DNA from: Chelydra serpentina
Lineage: Eukaryota > Chordata > Testudines > Chelydridae
Reading direction: 5' to 3'
Length of the DNA stretch: 64,000 bases
Assembly: GCA_037349315.1 (NCBI GenBank)
Contig: JBAIAC010000040.1
Span: 14,092,001 to 14,156,000 of the forward strand
The notes beneath the pieces are model-generated. The model saw only the letters and a program-made list of their open reading frames with translations. It was not told the DNA's origin and ran no database searches. Positions 23,801-35,800 of this stretch are shown here, in pieces. Each line of letters opens with the position of its first letter. Positions within the stretch are counted from its first letter, which is position 1. A program made the translations under genes and the position numbers.

Positions 23801-26800
23801 TTTTGTATTATACGCCTGCCTAATGGCTATAGAAATGTTTGGTTTTAGGTTTGAATACCAGAAATCCTGTATGAAGCTAGTTTTTTTTGTATATATTTGT
23901 CAAGTGAAAATTCATCACAGACTAGGATGTTCTGAGTAATCTTTCTCAGGACTATCAAACCTCCTATTCTCCCAGACGGTGTGAGTGGAGCTTTAAGTTG
24001 TTAGTGTCCTTTTTAAGCTTTTCAGTTGCACTCCGAGGTAGGTAAAATAGAAAAATTCCCGGAGTGCACTTTGATAGGGTAGGTGTGTTAGGAAATGGAG
24101 AGATTAGGTAGATTTGAACTGGAACAAAAGAGGAAACAGTGCAGTTGTTGGAAGAGGGAGGGTCTAATGTGGTTGCACTTCTGACTCGCTGCCTGTTGCG
24201 TGTGTACTTCAAATCCTAGGACACTGACCTCCTGTCTCCTGGAATAATTGTGAACAACAGTTATTGTTCCAGTGGCTCCAACCTGGAGGCCAGCAGACAC
24301 CTCAGCAGAAGCAACATTGATATTCCTCGTAGCAATGGAGAGGATCCAAAGAAGCAGCTGCCCCGGAAAAGGAGTGATTCATCAACCTATGAAATGGACA
24401 CAATAAAGCAACATCAGGCATTCCTTTCAAGGTAAGGTTTCAAAGGAACAGTGAGTCAGGGCAAGAGAGATGCCCGTGTGCAGTTTTAATGTTGTTTTGT
24501 AACCCTGGGGATGGCAAGGTTGAGGAACGTTGTTGAAGAATATCAGAGGTGTTCAGATTCCATTGGCAAGTGTGGGCTTTACAGAAGAATTACCAGTAGC
24601 ATTGTACGGTACTGTGTGATTGTGGGTCAAAATTAACCATGAGCTGCTTCTGTGCTGCACCCACGTTACAGTGGGGGCGGGGGGCAGGAAACAGCTGCAT
24701 AAGAGTAGCAAGAGGTTGGTGGCGGTTTTTTTGCCATGTTACTGCATCAGGATGGAGCAAATAGAGTAAGTATGTAACCAGTGCAGCTGAGGACCATACA
24801 AGAGAACTTAGAGTCAAATGTCATTTTAAGTTTGGGCATCTATCAAAATTGATCCTGACCTGGCTGGCCTGTTGGTTGGAGAGATGGGCCTGAGCCATCT
24901 GTTATGAGCAGCTCTAAACATTGGGATATTTTGAGTCTGGATATGAACGCCGACCCTGGGCCCTTCCTAGGTTCATAAGGCCCTTTGCTACTATTCTGGA
25001 GACACGAGTCCAGGACAGTAATCCCTTGCTCCCAGGCCATGGGATTTGGGATGCTCTAGGTACAGCACTACAGTCCCCAGAATTGCTCAGCTTTGTCCAG
25101 TACAGACCCTGACCCTGTTTAAGGAGCAGCATTGACTGGCTCTGAAGGGTGGTTCCAGCCAAGCCTTCTTGCCTGGAGGTGGGTGGGAGCAGCCCATGGC
25201 CTTGCATGTCAAGCAGGGAGATGAGGGATCCTCAGGGCTCTGCCAGAGGCTCAGTAGAACCCTGGGAGAGGAAATTAGATGATCATGAATCCTAAAAGAA
25301 CAGGATCCTAGGCCTTAGAGATGGAAGAGACCAATTAGTTCCCATCCAGTATGTCCCCAATTAGTGCAGGACTGTCCTCGACAGGTTACTAGACTGAGCA
25401 CAGCATTAGATTTAAGCGTTGTAAGTTTTTGGTCCCCCCATCACTTCCCTTGGCATACTGCTCCCCACTCTAACAGAGTTTGCTGTGAGGAAGGTTTTTG
25501 TTCTTGCTCTTCAGCCTGAATTTTCCCTTTTGGGAAATCTTTTTCATATCACCCTCCTGAATCTCCCAGTGCATAGGCTCAGCCAGAGGCATGTGTTGTA
25601 TATTTACTGTATTGCCAGCACAGGCAGCCAAAGCTGCCTGTGCCCTGTTAACCCCCTCCTCCAAATGAATGTGTACCCTTTACTAAGCATGGAGCCTGTT
25701 CATTTACATCAAAAGTCTCTTTCCGTTTCTTATATGTATTCAGGCCCTTAAATAGCATAATAATGAACTTTTTTAATGGTTCTCTAGAAAATCACTTAAT
25801 TTATTATTTATTAATTGAATTACTTTCCTAGAGGAAGGTCCTGTTACCACTTAGATACTGTTCAAGGAACGTGTCTTTGAAAGGCCTCACTGCTGCATTT
25901 CCATCAGGTTGTGGAATTAGGAGAGTTCTAGACATTTTCTACTGATCCTTCCCTTTCACTGCCTGACAAGCGATGAACCCTATATGCAGCTCTAAGCCTC
26001 ATTCTCCTGCACCAGCTAAGATTGTCTTTCCATTCCAACTTGGGGGCTTGGACTCTGCTCACCTGTCAGGGGCCCTTTACTAAAATATTTATAGACGAGA
26101 GAAGGTATGAAAATGAATGGCTTTGGGGCATGGAACTGCTATATTAAAAAAGATGGCTGCATTTAGGAAAATCAATAAGCTCTTTCCAGCGGGCTAATAA
26201 AAGATAATCAGTCTCTTGTTGTAGCTTAGCAAGGCCACCTCCCATATTAGACAGGCAAATGCTGGTCAAATCAAAACGTATTGCTTTCTCCTCCTTACTT
26301 GCTCTAGAAGCCAGAGAGGGCTGTATCCTGGACTGAACCAAGGAAGATGGCCTCATTTGGTATCTGGCAAGCAGTGTCCTGTTTACTTTGTAAAATGGGT
26401 GGTGGGCCCGGAGTGGGCTAGGGATACTGGCAGATCCAGTGTGTTTACTTCTATATGACTGCATATAACCAGCGTGTTACATGATTGTTACATTACACTC
26501 TGCTTATGATGATTGATTAATGAACAGCAGGGTTACCAGTACAGTCTCCTTTCACTACATAACTTTATCACTAGTATCAATTTTTGCTATGAAAACCAAG
26601 ACATGATGTAACATGGTTACATGGCTTAGTGCAGAGATCTTGGCAGGAGAGCGACCCAAGTTTTCCTAATGAGCACAGCAAATGTGTGTCATTCAGGCAG
26701 CCTGGCATATGGTGATCTTTCCATTGGTGCCCAATGCAGACTTTAACACATGCCAAAGACAGATTAATTTTCAGTCGTGTGTTAGACTGTACTTTGGGAC

Positions 26801-29800
26801 AGTGCCCAGCAAAGTCGGAGCATCATCTGGTGAGACGACCACTCTTTTATTTTTAAATTCAATCCTTCTGCACAGCTACAATATTTCTGGTTGTGTTGAT
26901 TTTATATTATTGTCAATTAGTTGACTTGCTATTAAACTCAATTTGATCCTGTCTAATCAATGCAGCTATAGCATTCTAAAGGAAAAGCAGAACCATGTGA
27001 ATTGCTTGGGGCATGATGGATTCTGATTCCCCCTCAGATCTCATTTCCTTTGATTCCCAAAAGGGCTGTTGCATGTCCACTAAAATGAGAAAAACTGCAC
27101 CAAACAGCTTATTATGGTGTGTTTTCTCTCCCACATACCTGACCTGAGGGAGGCTGAAGGAAGGTGCTTGGAATGTAACAGAAATTGGAACCCACCTAGA
27201 AAATCCATTCCTGCCATAATACATCTGATATATGTGCCGTCTGTCATTTTGTGTATTCATTTGAATCACGCTAATGGACTGGTTCTTCTCTATAAGGGTG
27301 AACTTGTTGCTTATCAAGTTGTCTTAGTTACACATAAGACCAACATGTTGCAGCACTGACAGCTAAAACGGATCTAATTTTACCAGAGGATTGTTCTTTT
27401 GCACACGCATGCTAACATCATGCGTTCTAGCAGCGTGACCTCCTGGAGCATTGTTCCTATCACAGGAAGGGAAACAGGCTCATTTTAGCTGTCATTGCTG
27501 TTCACCGTCTTGATTCCACTGTTTTGACTTTCTCAATGATTTGTGTGCATAGTATAATCAAGCATCATAACTTGCTCTCGCTGATACACAGCTCTGTGTC
27601 TAGAGTTTTGGTTATTACAGAAAATACATGACAGTGTGGTACGGTGCAAAGACTGTATTAGTGTCTGTCTAGATTGGCAGCCAGTGGAGGCACAATGAGA
27701 AAATAAAATCAGAGTGAAACCAATTTGCCTTCTTCCCAACTGTGTGTGTCATTCGCAGCTGTTAATTTGTCAGACTGGCCTTCCCAGATGAAGGATGCAT
27801 GCAAGGGCAGCTGCTCCAGTATCCCAGTCGGCATAGTGCACACAGCCATGTTCCACTGGGGGCTCCAAGGCAGCGGCAGTAGCAGGACTTCACTGCACAG
27901 CCTGGCAGCCACTATACTTTCAGATGTGCCCCTAATGAACGAGCAGTTTGTGCATGTAGAGATAGGGCAACCCCTCTAGAACTCTGCGCCAGAGCTGGGA
28001 AGGGCAGTGTTATTTGGGTCATCCCTGACTCCAGGCCAGTAGAACTTTTCTGTCAAACCAAGCTGCCATGTAATTCATTTATCCCCCATATGTTACAGGA
28101 AAATTCTTTCAGCTATATCACAGAGAGCTTTAAATACAGCCAGATTCTCTTGGTCCAACTCTGCAGGCCTTGGAAAATTACAATTGAGACTCAGACTCCT
28201 AGAGTCTGAAAAAAACCAAAACCCTCTTTATTCCCTAAAATAACGTCTTTCTAATTCATACATTGTGATATTTAGCATCTGATCTCTCACAGTCCACCAG
28301 TTCTAGACTAAAAACAACTTCCTGTTGGAAGCTGGAGTGATCTCCAGCTCGCCCATGTAAGAGAGCTTGTGTTTCTAACCCTATTGGAATATTGGACTTT
28401 ATGCTTGTCCTTTACATCTGCACATTGCCTCCCTGCACTTCAGACCCATTGAATTTTGTAGGGAAATTAGACACTTTAGAAGGGGAAAAGAAACAAATTA
28501 GGGGCAGGCTTTATATTTTTTAATTGAAGCTTTCTGAAGTTGCTCAGGATGGGGCAAGAGGGGAGTTTAAAATGTGAGTAGTCATGACACACATGGATTA
28601 CTGTGCAGAATCCAGGGAAGGATATTGCTGGTGCATGATAAATGCAGTTTATCATGTGGTTGCTCAGTTCATCACATGGAAATCACTACTATAGTATATG
28701 GGGTATAAATGTGTATATGTTTTTATATAAGCTTATGCTGTTAGAAAACTCTTGTGGTGTGAAGTCAGTGCACAAGAACGTAGGAAACCCTCTTGCAGAT
28801 TTTGATCTTTCTTTTTCTCTTTCCCCTCCCATTTTCTTTTTTCTTTCCTTTGTAATCCCCTAACATTTGTCCTATTCCCTTGAAGAAGAAATGGGTAAGC
28901 ACAACTCACTGCTTTCCGTAGCACTGAGAAATAGAGTGATGAAAAGAAAAAATGATGAAAAGAATTATTATGTTGACAAGAAGAGAGACAGTAATAACAA
29001 TACATGTACTTGGAGTTACGTTAAAATTGATTGTAAATGCTGCCTTTTGCATGGTACTATAGTGATTTTTGTTTGCTCTTGCTAGCATGCAAATTACTAC
29101 TTCAGTAGTGGCAGCCAGCATTTTACTCAAACCCACAAAGAGCGTATTAGAGATTGGAGGAGTGGGGACATGAATTCTAGAGATTGTAGCTCACTTGGAG
29201 CTTGAATTTATGGGCTGGATCATATCAGTGACACAAGGGGACTCTGCTTTGATAGGGTAGTTCACTAGCAGATTAGAGGCACAGGTGATGAATGGATACA
29301 TTTCCTATTCTTAAATAAGAAGAATCATCTACACAATTAGCCACAGTACAATCTGTGTTCATTTTTTCTAAAAAAAACCCCACACCCCTATGAACAAAAT
29401 TTTGGCTTTTGACCCTGTTCTTATTTATGAATGTATCGTTGTTTTAGTTTACATTCTAGTGTTCTGAGAAATGACCCTGGATCCAGACGATCGAGTAGCT
29501 CCACAATGTTGGATGGAGGAAATATTGGAAAATTTGAATTTGAGATCACTGATTTCTTCCTGTTTGGGTCTCCCTTGGGCCTGGTCCTTGCACTGAGAAA
29601 AACCGTCATCCCAGCTCTTGACAGTAGGTTTTGGCATGTACCAGTAGTTCCACTCAGTGGGCATTTTAAATACCTTCTACTACAAAAAGCTTTCAGACTT
29701 GCAAAGAAGAAATCCAGTAACTTGGATGAGATGAACTGTATAACATATTGTAAAACTAAATTATATATGTGTTGTTCCACCATACAAGTTAGTTCTAGCT

Positions 29801-32800
29801 ACTCATATAAATATCGATTACACTTTTTTTGTCATTTAGCCCTAGACAACAAAAATCTAAAAGTATGCTGCAAAAAATTAATTAGTAAAACATGTTCCAA
29901 AGAAACATCAGTTGTCCTGCTTGACTTACAATTGGAGTGTGATGGAAGTAAGCACTCTTAAAGGGCTTTTTTCCCCTCTCATGCTGCACTTTACAGATAG
30001 TAAATGACCTTTTAAAAAGATTTATACGAGCCTCACAAATAACTTTGTAATACTTGGGAGTTTCTTTTCCCCCCCTCCTTTTCTCCTTAGTCTTTCAGCT
30101 GAGGCCAGCCTGCCAACAAGTCTATAACCTGTTCCATCCTGCAGACCCTTCTGCCTCACGTCTGGAGCCCCTTTTGGAAAAGAGATTCCATGTGTTGCCT
30201 CCTTTCAATATTCCACGCTACCAGAGGTTCCCATTAGGTGACGGCAGTTCTGCTCTTCTGGGTATGTCCGTTTTTATTATCTGCCTATGGCCCAAAGGCT
30301 GTGCTCTCGGCGCAGCTGCTGAGATCAGGGGGTGTTTAAACCATGTGAGGTGCACAGGATTGACCTCGTAGCGTTTAGCTTCTTCAAAAAGTTCCCAGGG
30401 AAGTGGATTTCTCTTTATAAATTCAACACCTCACGTCCAAAATGCCATGGTTGTCATTTATTAAATAAAGCCCATAAGTTGCTGTGAGTCAATATGCAAT
30501 GTACTCTGTATGTTGTTCTCCATTTTACATCCCAGGTAGCGCTTGAGATTGGAACCATTTCATAGGAATGGAACGCATGATCAGCTAGGCTGAGATTTAG
30601 GGACTTGATCTTTCAGGGGGTCGATGAGGGCTGGGAGGGAGCAGAGCAAAGCCACGTAAGGGATGCAGTTTGCTGTGTTGCACGCAATCCATATGGGTGA
30701 AGCAAGCTGAGGGGACTGGGTGCCCGAATACAATTAGCTATGCACGGCACATTCTGTTGAACTGCTGCTGCATATTTTGCCCATTCAAATAAGGGGGCAG
30801 TGCTCAGAAAGCCCATTTTCAATTCTTGTAATCTACCCATATGTAAGCCAGCAGTTGGAGACCTCTTTCAGCCTAACAAACTTGTCTATAGTGAACTCCA
30901 TTCATAGTGAAATCAAATGCAAGTCCCTGATTATTTCAGTGCATCTCAGTGTGCAAATTTAAAATCTTATTGAAGTAAATCTCCACTTGTTTTGGGGAAT
31001 AATTTTCTCACTTTAAGAAGATTCCATTATATATACTGTAAAATTATGATCAGTGATCATTTTGAAAAGCTACATTGGAGGATTTCCTTTTCTTTCATTG
31101 TAAAATTGCCGTTTCTGTGCTTTCTTCTGACTTTATAACTGTTTTAACGAGTAAGGCACTGAATGTAGGCTTATTTGGAAGACCATCTGTATTAGCTTCT
31201 ATTCCTCCAATTGAAGGTTGGTCCTTTATAGAAGACCCTGAACTGTAGTTGCAAGTGTTTGATTGTAGTTGTTTGTATGTTTTACAGTTTGTGGCCACAT
31301 GTTGGTTGTTCTTGTCCTTTTGTTTTCTTCCCCATCTGCTTCTAGTTGAGACAGTCCAGAACAACCCCATCCTCCTTGTGGAAAGCAGCCCATTGGTTGC
31401 TCTCCAGCGCCAGGACAGCTTCATGGAAACCAGTATACCTGTTCCTGTTCTGAATTGGCAAGATGTTTCCAATAAAAATGCCGTTTTTGCTGAGTGTGTG
31501 TAACCTACCCATTTCTAGTGTCTTGTGTTGTGTATTTGGGGTGCTCCTTGGAGAATGGTCTTCCACCTCATGGGGCTGAAAGCTTTGCACTGTGTACCTG
31601 AATATGACAAATGAAGTACCTGCATAACCATGTATTCTTGAGCCCCAAGCAAGAATGGGACCACAAGCCACTGACCGGAGATGGTGGAAACTGAGCTGTG
31701 AGTTGTCTCCCCTTCTGCTGCTAATGCTGGAAGGGGAGATTGGGGCCAGACAATGAGTTTGCTTTTCCTCTGGTCGAGCTACTGGAGAGGCATCGAGTGG
31801 CCGAAAGGCTCCGGGCCCCCATGTTTGCTTTGCTTTTGCTTGAGGCCTGCCCTGCTGTTACAGTTTATGCAGTGTACAGAATCTGCCATTGAAACTGACA
31901 CATGGGTTTTGCTTGCAGTACACAAAGTTTGCCAGTGTAGTCAGCAGGTACTACAGAATAACATGCTCTCTATTGTATGTCTGTACCAGAAAGTGACCAG
32001 ATATTGTCATGTGCCCAAAGGTGCACATCTTATATTTAGACACTAATTTTGCATCATCTAAACACAGTGAACAAAGCTTTCAGGACCCAAAGGTGTTTTT
32101 CTTTATTTGATTTCTCAAATAATTGCTGCTTTAAAAACAAGTTTGGTTTTTGTTGCTATCAAAAATGTTGCATGGCTATATTTTTCTCAGTTACAGCTAA
32201 TACCACGTCTGCAAGTTAATGATACTTTCAACTTTATTTTCTCCTATATTTTTTTTTACCCTTCCCACCCCTTTTAAACATGCCCCCTGGAGAGCCAGAT
32301 CCTGCAGCCCTTACTCATGTCAGTCAGCTCTTATTGGTCTGAGTAACCCTATTGTGCTGAGTGGCAGTTTCGGAACAGCAGCACCTCCCATTGGTTACAT
32401 TGGGTAGAAGATGACACAGGGAGAGATGTTCAAAGCTACAGATGGATGTTAGGTGCCCTATTGCCATTTGTGCCTTTTGAGATTCTCTCCCCCCATGTTT
32501 TCTAGGAAGGGCGAGGGAAGGACATGACAGTATTGCCTACTGACGCAGGGTCACTTAGTCTTCATCCTGTGATGGCTGACTGACCGTGACTATGCATACA
32601 CAAATCTCTTCTCCCACCATCTCAAGAGTGTCATGTGGCTAGTTGTGCCCATATCTGACTCTGCCACGGGGGCTGCAGATGAATTTTCAGGACTAATAAA
32701 AAGGCGCTTCAGCTTCTTTTTCTGTTGCTTTTGAAATTAAGGATGGGATTTTCCACTCAGCATTGGCCACTGACTTCAGTGGAGCAGAGTTAGGTCAATG

Positions 32801-35800
32801 CTGAGCATTTAAAATGCCACCCCAATTTTTTGTTTTAACTGCTGAAGAGCTCCTTGCTTCAATGCCACAATGCAGCCTATGTATTCCTTTGCAGGGTACC
32901 GTGCTGCATTGAAACAGCCTGTTCCTTGATGGCATGCAACCCTGACACCCCAAGAACTTAACTCAATGCCACTGATGTATTAGATAGCCCAATGCTGGTC
33001 ATTTGGTGGGAAGCAATTACTGAACGCACTGAAAAATAAGTCTTAAAATGAAGAGGTGCGGCATTTGAATATGTATTAAAGCTCCACAGCCCAGAGTTGG
33101 GAGAGAAGAGGATTTTCTTCTCTTCTCACCCTTTGCTCACTTTGGACCTACATTAGAACTTGCTTATTCACACTGCATTGATCTACACACTGTAATTCAC
33201 ACACACAAAGGCAACTTCACACAACTTCTCGGCAAAGATCTACTAACAGAGGTGGTGCTACAGTGTGAGATCTCCTGTTTCGAAGCCTTTGTTACTCAAA
33301 CAAAACATACTATCAAATCTTTACTATACAAAGTGCATTTAGGCCAACATAGTCAAAGGGCCCTAAATCTGTATCTAGAGACGCAAATAAGTGGCCTGAT
33401 TTTCCAAGGAGCTTGTCACCTACTGCTCCCATTATAGTTACTTATGCATCTAACTTTAGGCTCCCCAGTTTGAAAACTTTGGCCTTAGAACACCATTAAA
33501 GTTATCTTATTTAGAATTACATTGCACCTGTCAAGTTAAATGGAAAGTATGACATTTTGTTGCTGCATTATCCTTACTTTTTTAAAACTGTGCAAAATTT
33601 TAGTAATTTATGCTGAGTGATTTGTAATGCAGTGAGTCTCCCAGTATGTATGAGTAAACAAAGTCCTATATTGAACAGCCTACGGTTTAATTTGAAAACC
33701 ACTTTCAATATAGATTTGGGATTTCGGAATACTTGACAGAAGGGGTAAATTGAGAAGACTAAGTTTTCTAGACACATTTTCATCTCTTGTGTTTCCTGTC
33801 CCGTATTTTCCCTGGAAACAGCTCTCTGTTATAGAATTGAGGGCTCGTAGTTTGAAAAGGGGGGGACTCTGTGCACTAAAAAAGGAAGAGATTCTGGAGG
33901 TTTAAGAAAATATGAAAGCAGATATAATTAAGGCTGTGTGAGGGAGCATTGCTGTCAGAGCCAATAGACTCCCTTTATCTGCATGTAGAGTGTTAAGCTC
34001 AATAATGTAGTGCAACATCAAGAAAAAAGTAGACATTTATATGAATGAGAATAGTCTGTGGTGACACCAGCTAGGACGATATCAAAAGGGCTGTTGATCT
34101 TCTTGCTTCAGACCCAGTATTGCCAACCTCCAGGCATTCAAAAATCATGAGATTGATTTACATATCATGAGATTTTTCTTTTAATAATTTAAAATTTGCA
34201 TCCTGATTTGTAAGCCTTTAGTGTGGCCTCACATCATGTTTCCCAGCTTTCCTGCCCTCCTGGTTGTGGAGAACACTTGCTTTTTTTATGTTACATGAAA
34301 GACAAGATTCTCCTGCAATCTCTGATTCCAGCAGCTGGGGCTCTGAGGGAAAAAAAACAGATATTATAAGAGTCGGCAACACCAAATGCCAAGAGGCTGC
34401 CATTTTGGATCACTCTTATGACGTAGCTTTTGAGCTACGCAAGCACCGCATCACTGTCACCACTAGGTGGAGCTCTTGTGTTGGCATGGTTGAAAGTTGG
34501 TCCTTGCTCCCTATTCCTGCTGGTTGGGATGGGAAGTGCCCCGTTCCCCGCCCCAACCCCTTGTGTGTGCCTTAGGGATTAAGTCATTTCCTCTGAGGCA
34601 TCTGGCATTGGTGTAGGAGTCAGGATACCAGACATCCTGGATCATTAGTTTGATCAGTGGTCTGTTTTGCTGCAGCTATTCTGTAAATTTTTACAGCCTG
34701 GCAAAACCTCCTAAAAATAGGGTTCCGCCCATGCTTTCTCTGCACACCTTTGATTGCGGGCCTGATCCTGTGAGGCATGGGGGTTCACAATGTAGGGAGC
34801 TGTACAAATTCCACTGAGGATAGTGTGTGGACACTATAATAGGATCCACCTCTCTGGCCTGGTCTTCACTAGGAAAAATGGTTGAATTTAGGCTGGGTGT
34901 AGCTAAAACGTGCTAGCTAGGCCTGAGCCGAACTCGACCTTTCCCCCCCTAGTGTAGGTGCAAGGTAAGATCTTGAAACTGAATTATTTAGCTAGGCTGC
35001 AGCTGAAATTGAGCTCAGGATGTTATGCTATAGCTACACTAGGGGAAACGGTCAGGCTTAGCTAGCACGTTCGCTGAGCGCAACCTAACCTCAGCGCTTT
35101 TCCGAGTCAGGATAAAGTCTCTGAGTCCAAGGGGTTGTACAGCTGAGCCCTGCCGTGTGTCTGCTGACTTAATGGAGAGCTGTTCCCATCACACAAGTTC
35201 CAGGCCCTGTTGCTGTATCACTCTGTGTTATAGGAGGGCTGTGGGCCCCATAATGCACTGTAGAAACGCGTGCTAAGAGGAAGCCCCTGCCCCAGAGCAC
35301 TTACAATCTAATAAATAAGACAGACAAAGACTAGGAGGGGACACAGGTGCAGAAAGGGGAAGTGGTGTGCTCAGGGCCACACAGCAGTTTAGTGTCAGAG
35401 CTGGAAATAGACCCCATGACGTGTGTCCCACTCTAGCGTCCCTGTCCACTGGACCAGGCCAGATCTCCGTTCAGTTCGGAACTGTAATCAGCTCCCACGC
35501 TTGACTTGTGCCCCTTTTTGGAATGTGGCTTCAGTGTGTTGACTTTCTATAAATCTTTTATTGAGGGAAGTGCCAGTAGGAGCGTGAGACTGCTGCAAAG
35601 CGTGGCACGGTGAGACATGCTGCAGTACAGATGCTGTGCGGCAACCTTGATAGCTGGCAGCTCAAGGCAAAATGGAAAAAGAAGGGAAGCGAGGGGAGTG
35701 TACATCAGAGGAGAGGCTGACACTAGCAGAGGCCTTTCAGGCTTAACTCATACAGTGTATGAAACACAAAGTGTCAGGGTCAGACTCCAACTGGGCCCTA

